From assembly GCA_020744225.1 (NCBI GenBank), contig JAGMWG010000005.1, forward strand, positions 558,001-622,000: DNA of 64,000 nt, written 5' to 3'. Source of the stretch: Paraphoma chrysanthemicola (lineage: Eukaryota > Ascomycota > Dothideomycetes > Pleosporales > Phaeosphaeriaceae). The position numbers were made by a program, and so were the translations under genes. Positions 11,007-21,401 of the stretch are shown here, one piece after another. The first letter of the stretch is position 1. Every line of letters begins with the position of its first letter. Under the pieces are notes generated by a model that did no database searches, was not told where the DNA came from, and worked only from the letters and a program-made list of their open reading frames with translations.

Positions 11007-12279
11007 CTAAGCCCAGTATCCAAGCAGAGCCATCAAGCCTATCGAACGTCAGCATGTGCCAGATCAGCAAAGAAGAATCGAGTAACTCACCAGCTCCAAG
11101 TGTCATCAACAAGAACGCATACAGTGTTCTGTTCACCGGACCCTTTTGCATGTACGGGCTGAACATGAACTCGTGTGCCATGAGCTCGATCAAGCCGGTA
11201 TAGATTAAGATACCCGCAGAAACCGAGTCGAATACGCCGTTGACCAACAGAGTGGTGCGGCCCTCAGGCGCAAAGCTCTCGCGAACACCCAGACCAATGG
11301 CAATAGCAATGGGCGTCGAGACACCGTAACCTAGTGCGAGCAGGTAAGGTGTCCAGCGCTTTGACTTTGGCCAGGGGACTTCAGCGAGACGGGCGCCGAG
11401 ACCAAGACCTTCGAATGTCTGGTGGAAGACGAGCACGATGTAAAGGGTGATGAACTCAGCTCCTGCGACGGCGAGCGTAAGACCGATGAAGATGGAATGG
11501 AAGATGACGCCAAATTCGAGGATGAAGACGGCGGTGAGTTGTGCCGAGTATGTTTCCGGCACGAGGTGTTGCGCTTCCCAATTAGTTGGGAGGTCAGAGT
11601 TGGCGACATGGTCGCGCTGGTGGCCAAGGTGGTCTTCCCCGCGAATGTGAGGGTTGGGTTGGGCCTCAGCGTCTTGAGGAGCACGCTTGCGGTCCTCGAG
11701 ACTGAGCTCGTCACCACGGACAGGGCTGTGAGAGTGGCTGTGGCCATGGCCATGGGAGTGGTCGTGATCAGCGCCAAAGTTGGCGTAGCGCATGACCATG
11801 AGTTCGAGAAAGAACATTACGAAGATAGTCATGAGGACGATGCCTTCGGGCCAGGGGTAGGCCGCGATGACGCCGGTGAGACAATCATGGGTCAAGGCTT
11901 CGTTGGCTGGTGCGAGTAGATGGATGAATGCTGTGGCGACGATGACACCCGATCCGAAGTACTTCGCAACGAAGAATACCCATGGTGGGACCAGTGAGGA
12001 TTGGCTTCGCTTTGCGAATGTTGGGAACACAGCGCCTGTTCTGTGTCAGTACGAGTTTAGGTGGCACTGAGTGTTTCTCCGAGTCCAAATGTGCGCGGGA
12101 GATCACATACCGAAGGTTGATCCAACTAGGATGACGAAGATGGCAGATATCCGGACGCCCATGCGTCCATCATAGTCATTGGAGCCACTGCATGTGACAG
12201 ATTCATCGACAGGATTCTCTGGAGTTGTCGACGTCTGACGTAGCACAACGTGGGCCACTTGCATTGCTGCGGCGTCCAT
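11007..12279 (-). CDS. ZIP-family zinc/iron transporter
   Basis: Three exons on the minus strand, 12279..12111, 12035..11091 and 11038..11007, give 381 residues. Intron 1 has donor GTATGT and acceptor AACAG. Intron 2 has GTGAGT and ATAG, and a last exon of only 32 nt supplies the ending GLMALLGYWA seen in fungal ZIP proteins. The protein imports divalent metal, most likely Zn2+, across the plasma membrane. It shows the expected eight hydrophobic segments with a His-rich cytosolic loop after helix III (HDHSHGHGHSHSH). The metal-site motifs HSIFIGLTLAVAG (helix IV) and FHQTFEGLGLGARL (helix V) are both intact. Length agrees with the S. cerevisiae Zrt1/Zrt2 group. Zinc-responsive regulation is likely from the family, but I did not identify a regulator site. 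Confidence 0.93.
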
Positions 12280-15164
12280 GGTGGGAACTTGGTGGTCTGC
12301 ACTGAACCAAATATCCTAAAACCTAGATTGTGTTCGCGGTAGTGGTAACCCGAAAAGGTGGTTGAGCAGCAGATATGCAGCAATAGTAACGCAGCGGATC
12401 CAACCAAGTGGTTCGCGTGTCTACGAAAAAGCTTGGGACTGCTCTATATATTGGAAGAGGCAGTTGGGCACCTTGATGGATGGGGCTTACGAGTGCTTGT
12501 TGAGGCTTGACTGCTATGATAATCGCAATTCTCAGCGCGGAGTACCTTGATGTCGGCGCTAGTCAAACTCCTCGTCATGCATTCAATGAGATGGGCTGGC
12601 GATAAGCCCGCGCAGCGTGGGTGGGCGGTATTTTTGCTCGAAACATCACTAAGAAAGTCGTCGAGCAGTCATGGTCGGTAAGGTGGTGTGCCGGTTGCGG
12701 TCGTTCAACTTGTGCGACGAAGGAGCAGCTGGCCAATCAGGTGGAGGCAGCTGCAGCTTTGTCAGCGGAAGAAGTTGTCAAAGAAGCGCAGTAGCGACCA
12801 TGATACGAAAAGTATTTCTACTTCACAATCTCGGAATTCCCAAAGAATGATTGTGCTTTGTTAGATGAATATCGAAGGGTCTCGCACATGCATGGCTCAC
12901 CAATTCTGCGGTCCACTCCGTACGGACACTCTCCGCCTGGCACAGAGCAGAAGCAGGTTTCTCCAGATGGTCGCGACCTTGCCTAAGACGTCGTTGGAAT
13001 CTACAGGCCATACTGAAAAACCTTAATATCGTTTGCCTGAACTGTCGGTAGTGCACAGTCGTACCCACTCAATTGATCCATAGTGTCTGCGCAGGATGAA
13101 GCCGGCGTGCGATTGTCGATAATTGCACGGCATGGCCGCGTCAGGCCTCGCGCGGAGCTATCCCAATGTGACCAAACCTAGGGCAACTGGACGTTCTGTC
13201 GAAGCGTCCTTCCTGGGCAGGCGACCAGCCGATACCATGGCCTTATAGTAGTCGTAACATCCCACACGATGCAAATGTCGTTGCGGTGCTTTTGAGCTCC
13301 AAAGCGGATGGGCTGTCAGACACCCCGACTACTTGTGAAATAGGCCCTCCTCGTCCACTGCGTCTACTTCGCTGATAGCTCTTTTCACTCGACCATACAT
13401 CGAGAGTATTGATCTGCAAATTCATCATGGTTTGTACACTGTTCCCTAGCCACATGTGCGGATATGGTGTGAGATCAGAGTCGTGCCTCCTGAGCTGTTC
13501 GACCTCGATCTGGTTGGAGGATGCTACATTCGCTTGAAGTAGCAGACTCTGTGAAAGTAAATTGTTAGATCAATATCTGATGGCAGAACGCCGAGCATCA
13601 ACTGTGCTCCGTGCCCTGCATTCAAGGACGATACAAATCGGGTTGAGATGCTATGCTCCAAACCTTTTTGTGGGTTGCATCTTGGTGAGCTACCTCTCAA
13701 GTAGCAGAAAAAGCCGCCGATAAGACGCGCATCTATGCCAGAGGATGACATGCCTCAATAGTAGCTTGAGCGTAAAAGCTGATCTAACAGTAAGCTGGAG
13801 CACACCAGGCAAGGTTATAAGCCCTTCGATAGCCACTGAAATCAATAGTGAGTGATGTCTGGCGGTTGTCAATGCTGTCGTGGATCTCAAGCCCCTCTCT
13901 TATCTGCAGTTTCCTCTGCTACATGAGAGGCTACTAGGTCTGCATCATTAGGTACTGCCCATGGTCGCGCTTCGGCTGTGTACACATCTGCAGGCGGTGG
14001 ATTTCATGGACGGACAAATCAGAACGATGGTACCTCTCTAGGCAGCCATTTGTTATGCGGTTCCATCCAGAGAAGCGCCATAGAATGTCCTCAGTGCACA
14101 GTTGCCAAGGTTGGAATGCAGGCGATACAGGATCGCCAAACAAGCATCGATTTGATCAGACGGCGATTTCGTGTGCGAGAATGTTGTCGAAGCAGTGCAT
14201 TTCCATTGGATTTACTCACCGGTCACGGGCTTCACAAGATGCTGAGAATCAATTTGACCGCCAACTGCTCCAGATACGATTCGATGCTGAGGTTGCGGAG
14301 CTGTCCGCATGATCGAGGAATAAGAGCATCTTAACCCTGAAAGTACTTAAGCGACAGGGTCACGCCGCGCCCCGCTTTCGCTGTCATTGGAACGCGTGAT
14401 AACAACAAGGAACCCATGCGCATGCAGCCACCAAACACGAAGTTTCTCCGCACTTCAGCATGAGTCTTACCAGAAGTACCTTCAAGCAATAAGTGGCCAA
14501 AAGTGTTGAGGGGCCTTGGGGCAGTGACAGCTGGTGAATGTCCCAGGAGGCTGCTTGCAGACCACAGTACACGACCTCGTTGCTGAAGCGACGACGCTTC
14601 GATGGTCTAGAACATATGAGCAGTCTCACCTTCAACGGGTACTGAAACAGGTTTGTGAGGCTGAGCATAACGGGCACGTGACAAGGCCGATCGAGGCGCG
14701 TAAGTGTGGGGTACATCGACGATCTGCATCGATGGGATTTTGATTTTGCCCATGACGACGCGTACGAACATTCATCAGCGGCTTCAATGGCATCGCACAC
14801 CCACGCAAAGCAGCATAAGGTGGAGCAATTGATAACAACAAATCTAATTGCTATCATGCCGTAGCTCACGGGCATGATTACCTGGCGCTTGGACCGGTTC
14901 GCATGTCGCAGCTCGCCCTCTGTGCCGTGAGCTTCGGCCAATTAGACGTCGCGGGCCGTGCATGATGTGAAGATGTGAGGAGAATATGACGTCGTGACTT
15001 CCAGCTTTGTGCAGCTCCTGCCGAGCTATGTACAGGTGACCGCATAGCTAGGCTACACTCTTGCTCTCTTTAAAACCGCGACATCCGCAGCCTCCTTTCA
15101 CCACTCTGCAACCTCAGGGCTTCGAATCAATTAATCAAGCTTCTTAATTCACACCACCGCCAAC
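12280..15164. other. Long intergenic stretch, possible decayed exon
   Basis: No gene can be supported in these 2.9 kb. The longest open frame (185 codons at 14384..14941, minus) lacks domain-like sequence. On the minus strand a sequence resembling a 3' splice site (CTAACAATTTACTTTCACAG, ending near 13566) is followed by about 107 open codons down to 13243. This might be a leftover exon of a decayed gene. The last few hundred bases before 15165 contain the rhodopsin promoter, and those before 12280 the ZIP promoter. Confidence 0.5.
15060..15164 (+). promoter_or_regulatory. Core promoter and leader of the rhodopsin gene
   Basis: A TATA-like TTTAAAA lies about 95 nt before the start codon, inside a CT-rich tract (CTCTTGCTCTCTTTAAAACC). 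An A/C-rich leader (ACACCACCGCCAACATG) follows, a usual context for a well-translated fungal start. The assignment rests on position and composition only. Confidence 0.4.
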
Positions 15165-16197
15165 ATGATTGTCGACGCATTCGAGGAAGTCTTGAAGAAG
15201 ACGTCTCTCATTCCTGTGCCTACCAGCCACCCCTCTCACGTTGCTCCCATTCCCTCAGTGTTGCCAACCCCAGTGGACGCTCAATTCATTGGCGACTCGG
15301 GCAAGAAGACGCTATGGGTAGTCTTTGTGCTCATGCTCATCGCCTCTGCTGGCTTCACTGCACTGTCATGGAGAGTCCCGCTTGTAAGTTCAACGGGGTT
15401 TATTGCAGCCTGGCCTATCAGCCTACTAATGCCATTTTCAGTCTAAGCGTCTCTACCACACCATCACTACCATGATCACCATCTTTGCCGCCCTGTCGTA
15501 CTTCGCCATGGCCACCGGACACGGCATCTCCGTCCAGAAGATCACCATCCGCGAGCAACATGACCACGTTCCCGATACCTTCCAGGAGGTCCACCGCCAG
15601 GTGTTCTGGGCTCGTTACGTTGACTGGAGCTTGACCACCCCTCTCTTGATTCTCGATCTTGGTCTACTGGCTGGCATGTCGGGCGGACACATCTTCATGG
15701 CCATTGTTGCCGATCTTATCATGATCTTGACTGGTCTGTTTGCTGCTCTTGGCCAGGAGGGTACTCCCCAGAAGTGGGGCTGGTACACTATTGCCTGCAT
15801 TGCCTACCTATTCGTTGTCTGGCACCTTGCCTTGAACGGCGGAGCCAACGCCACCGCTAAGGGACCCAAGCTTCGCACCTTCTTTGTGTCGATTGCTGCC
15901 TATACTTTAATCCTATGGACCGCCTACCCCATGTAAGCACATCGACCTAGCATTCTGATTATAGTACTAACATCTTCAAGTGTTTGGGGCCTCGCCGATG
16001 GGTCTCGCAAGATTGGCGTTGACGGTGAAGTCATCGCCTACGCCATCTTGGATGTTCTCGCAAAGGGTGTCTTCGGTGCCTGGCTCCTGGTCACTCACGC
16101 TAAGCTTCGCGAGAGCGACGTTGAACTGAATGGCTTCTGGGCTAACGGTCTTAACCGCGATGGTGCCGTCCGCCTTGGTGAGGATGATGGTGCTTAA
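15165..16197 (+). CDS. Bacteriorhodopsin-like fungal rhodopsin, predicted proton pump
   Basis: Three exons, 15165..15383, 15442..15932 and 15981..16197, give 308 residues. Introns are GTAAGT...TTTTCAG (phase 0) and GTAAGC...TTCAAG, the latter restoring YPIVWGLADG. This is a seven-helix retinal protein of membranes. Key bacteriorhodopsin residues are kept with a constant offset of 49. Arg131 and Asp134 in ARYVDW match R82 and the proton acceptor D85. Asp145 in LLILDLGL matches the proton donor D96. Asp261 and the Schiff-base Lys265 in LDVLAKG match D212 and K216. Having Asp at both the D85 and D96 positions is the pattern of Leptosphaeria-type proton pumps rather than opsin-related proteins without retinal. 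Light-driven outward proton transport is therefore predicted. About 45 residues precede helix A. The secreted-protein gene lies 478 nt downstream on the same strand. Confidence 0.96.
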
Positions 16198-16675
16198 GCA
16201 TCTCGCACATCCATGCCAACCGCCTGTCAATACATCGGTGTAAAATGCACAAGGTGGAGGATGAAACAATGAACCAATTGTGGGAGGTTGACCCTGTCAC
16301 TGTGTGACAAGGTGACGGCAAAAAAATAGCATCCTTACTGTCCTTGACAGTGTTTCCTGCTTCTAGGCGCGTCTTATGCATGGAGTTGGGGCATGTGTAC
16401 ATTTCAAGGGTTGGACGCCACTCATATAGTCTGACACGGTCGGTCCGTAGCTAATGTGCTAATGATATTGTGTTCGCACTTGTTCAGGACCGCGCCCCGA
16501 CTTCCCGCCAAGCCTGCATTCCTTCTACTCTGATTCTAACACTGACATGTTCTTTCCGTGCCCAGAATCGGTTCAATCAATGATGGATGGGTGTATAAGT
16601 TGCAAAGAACACCTCATACTGGAACATAGCATTCATAGCATACGCAACAGAGTCGTTCTGTATCTTCCTTACACG
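16198..16675. other. Intergenic, no feature seen
   Basis: The 478 nt hold the 3' end of the rhodopsin gene and the promoter of the small secreted-protein gene. No open frame of note, repeat or RNA gene is visible. Confidence 0.6.
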
Positions 16676-17127
16676 ATGCATTTCGCACTAGTGACCGGAC
16701 TTTTGCTCACGCTTGCAACTCGAGTGTTAGTAAGACTGCTACAACGATGCCACATTCTTGACGTATTTCCAGGATATGCTCACCGTTGCATACTTCGGCA
16801 GCATCCTCAGTAGCAGCTCTCGAGCCAACGTGCACGCTGAACGTGCTCAGAGCGCCATCATTCGACGTGGACTGCACCTTTAAGCAGCACACCAAGACTG
16901 CGACGGCGTATACAGATTGTGGCGGGTGTGCACTCCAGACTCGAGCGCTTGGTGTTGGACTTGTGAGTTTCGCCTTCCCTTGTGCGTGGACAAACACTGA
17001 AGCAAGACAGCCGTGTCGAAGCGTGACAACCACTCCAGGGGTCGCAACTGTGACAGTCACAGCTTGTCAGAAGAGTCGTAGCAAGCCTTCTATAACTGCA
17101 ACGCCGGCAGCGACGCCATATCAGTAG
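16676..17127 (+). CDS. Small cysteine-rich secreted protein
   Basis: Two exons, 16676..16725 and 16773..17127, give 134 residues. The donor GTTAGT and acceptor TTCCAG enclose a 47-nt intron, and this is the only nearby GT that keeps the frame. The N-terminus MHFALVTGLLLTLATRV is a likely signal peptide, with cleavage probably soon after residue 20. The mature part has about eight Cys, including CTLNVL, VDCTF, DCGGCALQT, PCAW, PCRS and a late TAC. It is Thr/Val-rich near the C-terminus (TTPGVATVTVTAC). No enzyme motif is visible. The size, signal peptide and Cys content fit the broad class of fungal small secreted proteins, some of which act at the host or cell-wall interface; no specific role can be claimed. 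The intron join and absence of a named domain leave moderate confidence. Confidence 0.6.
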
Positions 17128-17682
17128 ATGAAGTGATTGGAAACGACACAAGGCCAGGCTGGGATGTGAAAGTAGCAGAGAAAAATCGGCGGTTCTGACA
17201 GATGACAAAAAATGGATAACAATGAAAAAATTCTTGATCAAATGCTAGATCACAGCTGCACATCATTTCTCCACGTGTAACTAATATGAAGGAATGACAG
17301 TACAATGCTGCGGGCCGTCATGTTCAGGTTGGCCATGTCCGAGGTCTGCGCACGGCTCACCGACGTCAGCCTTCAGAAACAAGTCAAATCAAGGATTCTC
17401 CAAGTGACCATAGCACCGGCCAGGAAACACGGGTGACAGTGCATGGTTGCTCGTGAGACGTGCCCTGACCTGATGGCACCTGATCAATCATGTTGGTGTT
17501 GCCGGGATGGGTGCGGCAACCGCAAACAACAAAGCCACTCGCAGCGGACCCCTCTCATCTCACCCAAGCTTCCTTGCTCCGCATAAGTACCTCACGAACG
17601 CGTACCTTTTGATCGCTGCAAGCTGCAGAAAGATACCCTCCACACATTGCACACACTCAATCATCACTGACCGCGATCCATC
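17128..17682. other. Intergenic, no feature seen
   Basis: These 555 nt include the 3' region of the secreted-protein gene and the promoter of the RPEL gene. The final 130 nt are pyrimidine/A-rich with several CACAC groups, as in many fungal leaders. Nothing else is recognisable. Confidence 0.55.
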
Positions 17683-18231
17683 ATGGCATCTGCTGAAAAC
17701 ACTAACGCCGTCGTCGTCGACGAGACTCCCATTTCGCCCGTCCGCAGCAACGAGCGCCGCAACAGCCTCGAGAAGCACCTCCAGCACCGCCCGGAAGCAC
17801 AGGACCTCAAGAACAGGCACATTCTGCTTGACACAACCACAGCTCCGTACATACTCCTCATTTCCTATCCAACACCTCTGACCTGCTCCAACTGCCCTAA
17901 CCCCCTCACGTCTCACATGCTTCTAAACCAACATACTAATCCACCCAATCACAGGGCCCTCCAAGCCAAAGCCCTCGAGCTCGAGCGCCAGCGCGCAACT
18001 GACAATCTGAAAAAGGGCCTCAACCAGCGCCCTGCCCGCGACGACCTCGTCCAGCGCAATATCCTGCCAGACTCGACTGCCGCGCCGGCGCTGCAGGGAC
18101 ATCAGAAGGAGCTGGATTTGCACATGCGGGCGGACAGTTTGGAGAAAGGATTGAAGGGACGGCCAAACCCGGAGGAGCTGGTCAAGCAAGGCATTTTGCA
18201 GGGAGACGAGAATCCGTTGAAGGATGCGTAG
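17683..18231 (+). CDS. RPEL-repeat protein
   Basis: Two exons, 17683..17846 and 17955..18231, give 146 residues. The intron (donor GTACAT, branch ACTAAT, acceptor CACAG) is 108 nt and has no stop in frame, so the unspliced frame would give 182 residues. Splicing gives TTAPALQAKALELER, which parallels the later STAAPALQGHQKELD and supports the join. Three RPEL-type repeats are visible: SLEKHLQHRPEAQDLKNRHIL, NLKKGLNQRPARDDLVQRNIL and SLEKGLKGRPNPEELVKQGIL. Each has the R-P-x-x-x-x-L core that binds G-actin in animal MRTF and Phactr proteins. Small three-repeat RPEL proteins occur across filamentous ascomycetes, where their role is not established. No signal peptide or membrane segment is seen. 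Confidence 0.88.
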   Translation: MASAENTNAVVVDETPISPVRSNERRNSLEKHLQHRPEAQDLKNRHILLDTTTAPYILLISYPTPLTCSNCPNPLTSHMLLNQHTNPPNHRALQAKALELERQRATDNLKKGLNQRPARDDLVQRNILPDSTAAPALQGHQKELDLHMRADSLEKGLKGRPNPEELVKQGILQGDENPLKDA

Positions 18232-19672
18232 GGCGGGACTGGAGGCTGTCTGCGAAGTGGCAGTACGGTTGCTCGCAGGATACAGAACGAGCATGAGCCG
18301 CAGTGACGGATTCGTAACCTAGGATGGGTCGGAATATCTCACAACTCTTGCTTTGATCAGTTGGCGTTGGCGAAGCTTGCTTGAGCCATTGGGCGGTTAT
18401 GTAGGTAATGTTCATACGACATACTACAGCTCAGAAGCATGACTATCAGAACACACAAGGACGGAAGGGTATCACATTCGTCAAAAATGACTATGAAAAG
18501 GTTCAACAGTAAGATCTTCGCCTTGCGAGTCTACCCAAATGCGCCATTATATGCATTAAACAATCCGCTCAACAACGACCCTCGGTGCCCCTCTTATCAA
18601 GAAATGACCCGAAGCATCCTCACTTCTTCCTTCCAGGCCCGCCTCCTCCGCACTCCTCTTACTCGACTGCGCTGGCGAAATCGCTGACAGATCTCAACGA
18701 TACTTGATCACCAAATCGGCCACTTCTTTGAAGCTCCTCACACCGACATTCCTACATCCCAGCCACTTGATCGTCGCCAGCGGTACGCTGGCTTTCTCGA
18801 ACACTTTTGGTAACTGCTTGGCGAGCACATGGGAGTGCACGTTCGCAGCGCTTGGAGTATTGATGGCCTTCATGCTACTCTTTTCTAAAAGTGCGGCGTA
18901 TTCTGCGGTGCTGGTAGTCTTCACTGGCTTGGCCGATTTTTATTGACTGCGCATGCGATGTTTCGTTGAGAACCCTTCCTAGAACATTTAAGTCGGGATG
19001 TGCTTTTCAGTTCTCAGTGAGCAGTATAGCTGCGAGGCTTACATCAAGTCAAATGAGTCCTCCAGAGTGACGAGGCGACCGTTGGTGCGAGGTTTCGCGG
19101 TAGGGCCTCCAGACACAGCAACGTTGTAGATAGACACGGAGACGAAACGTAACGCGGGGACATTCCAAGATTATGACATGATGTATGTGCTGATCAGCGC
19201 GTTTGATATTGGTCATTGACAGTGTACAACGCAATATAAAAGTGACGGCCGAGCAGCGAGGTCGGCATGGAGCACGGTCCTGGCCACAGAACTGTGTCTT
19301 GGCGCAGCAGTAGCAGGTCGTGACTCCTTCATCTTGCAAGGCGGCTGTTAATTACCAATTTGGCGGGTCACGGCGTCATAAGTTCCTGCACGATTGTCGA
19401 GGCCGAGTGTGAATATGTGTGCAAGATCGGATTGCAAGACACAAGTTCGACTTGGTATCTTTCTCTTCCGAACGTGCGTCAGCATCACAAAGTCGCTCAC
19501 AGCCAACATCATATCATGGTTCGTAAACAAGGGGCATATTGGAAAGAGTGGCGCGAAGCGCTGAACTTCATTATAGCGTCGTACTGACGCTCGAATATTG
19601 ACAGTACCAAAGGTATCTCATCATTCAACAACGACCCTCATCACAACAGGATCGATACAGTCTCTGGTCGAC
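18232..19672. other. Intergenic with one isolated open frame
   Basis: These 1.44 kb lie between the convergent ends of the RPEL gene and the MFS gene. Apart from the short minus-strand frame listed separately (18694..18924), nothing looks coding. No repeat or RNA gene was found. Confidence 0.5.
18694..18924 (-). other. Isolated open frame, possible gene remnant
   Basis: About 76 codons on the minus strand end in WLGCRNVGVRSFKEVADLV plus four residues. Internal composition and third-position usage look protein-like, but there is no in-frame ATG at the left side: a TAA stands just upstream of the frame. The first ATG inside would give about 59 residues. It could be the last exon of a small gene whose upstream exon I cannot place, or a decayed piece. 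No family is recognised. Confidence 0.25.
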
Positions 19673-21401
19673 TTAATGGGCGACCTCCTTGCGCTCCTCG
19701 CGCACAACGTTCTTGCCCTCCAAGTCGAGCTCAGTGGAGTGAGCATGGTTCTCACGATCAGCCTCGATGTTCTTGACCATCTCGGTCAAACCGAAGAGGT
19801 CGTCCATCTTCTCGAGCGACAGACCCTTGGTCTCGGGAACAAGGAACCAGACGAAGAAGAACATGGAGAAGCAGAAGCTTCCGTAGATGAGGAAAGTACT
19901 GTGGAAGATTAGCATGTGTATCGTTGAGGCGGTGAAGAGGAAGACTTACCCATAGCCACCCTTGCCAACGGTTGCCATCATGTTTGGTGTAGCACGAGCA
20001 ACGACGAAGTTGAAAAGCCATTGCGTGGCCGCAGCGATAGCGACGTTGAGCGAACGGAGACGAGCAGCGGGGATCTCGGACACGTAGATCCAGCAGACGG
20101 GGCCCCAACCGAACTGGAAGAAGAGGGCGAAGAGGAAGACACAGACAAGCGCGAAGTAACCGGCCGGGGGAACGGGAGCCTTCTCGACTGGGGGGTCGAT
20201 GCGCATGTAAAGACCGATGTAGTACATAGCGAGACCTTGAGCGATGGAGGTCCAGAGGAGCGAGCGACGACGACCAAGCGAATCAGCAGCGAAGATCAAG
20301 AAGCAGAGGCAGCCGACCATTTTCACAATGCCGTAAATTCCAGTGGCGAAGAGCTTGACCTCGTTACCCTCAAGACCGAGAGCCCTGAAGATCTGGGGTG
20401 CGTAGTAGTTGATGGCGTTGGTACCGGTCATCTGCTGGCAGATCATAAGGCCGATGGAGATGAGAGCACGCTTGCGGTTACCGGGAATGGTGAACATCTC
20501 CTTCAGAAGATCCTTAACACTGGCACCGGCGATGAGCATGCGCTCGTGCTCAAGCTGATCGGCGATGTCCTTGATCTCGCTCTGGACGTACTCGTGGTCG
20601 ATGGGCAGGTTACGCACGCGGGCAAGGACGGCGTTAGCCTCTTCCCAGCGGTCCTGCTTGGCCAAGAAACGTGGAGACTCCTTGTTGAGTGCCATGCAGC
20701 CGATGAGGAGAACGGCGGGAAGAGCTTGAAGAGCAAGAGGGACGATGTAGACTGTCGCGCTGCCGGACAAGTGCATGAGCGATCCGTAGTTGACCCAGAA
20801 GGCAAGGCAGGTTCCGGTGGCGATGAACAGTTGGTAAAGACCGGTAAGACCACCACGAATGGCACGAGGAGCGTTTTCGGAGATGTAGAGAGGGACGACC
20901 ATGGAAGCACCACCGACGCCGACACCAGCGATGAGACGACCAATGTACATGGCCTCGATATGACCGGAAGCGACAGCCTGAACAATGCAGCCGGCAATGG
21001 TAACGAGACCAGCAAGTTGGAGCGCAAACTTGCGTCCGTACTTGTCAGCGAGCCACGAGTAGATGAAGCAACCGATGAAACATCCAGCCTGCAGAGTCGA
21101 GGCAATGTTGGCGTTCAAGTCGGCCTTTGCGGTCTTGGAGAGACCCTTGAGCTTGTACTTGCTGAGCAAAAGTTAGCCACGTGCCTGTGGTACGGCGAAG
21201 AACAGCAACCTACACTTGGAACTCGTCCAACTCGAGGACACCTCCGATCGTACCGATATCGAAACCGAACAACATGCCTCCGAAGCAGGCAGATCCGGCC
21301 ATGGCAAATGCTCGCCAGCCGTAGATTTCTGTGGGATCTGTCTTGACGGCATCGTTCTTGACGATCATGCGAATGATCTTGGCACCGGTGGAGATTGCCA
21401 T
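19673..21401 (-). CDS. MFS transporter, sugar/quinate type
   Basis: Three exons on the minus strand, 21401..21214, 21161..19950 and 19898..19673, give 541 residues. Introns are GTAGGT...CTCAG and GTAAGT...CCACAG; the second join gives GGYGTFLIYGSFCF. It is a twelve-helix proton symporter or facilitator of the sugar porter family (TC 2.A.1.1) in the plasma membrane. Family marks are FGFDIGTIGGV in helix 1, DKYGRK after helix 2, GRLIAGVGVGGASMVVPLYISE, NKESPRFL before the central loop, QQMTGTNAINYYAP in helix 7, DSLGRR, and PETKGLSLEKMDDLF at the end. These are complete. The QxxGxNxxxYYxP element is typical of hexose and quinate carriers; the substrate cannot be fixed from sequence alone. It is divergent from the DUF2264 gene, with a 1.5 kb spacer. 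Confidence 0.93.

Noticed and set aside
15060..18231. Idea that rhodopsin, secreted protein and RPEL protein form a functional cluster
   Set aside because: They share a strand and spacing only; separate promoters are likely, and no biochemical link between the three is known.
20021..21346. A 441-codon open frame on the plus strand
   Set aside because: It is antisense to the MFS transporter exons, has no ordered domain, and arises from the codon bias of the transporter gene.
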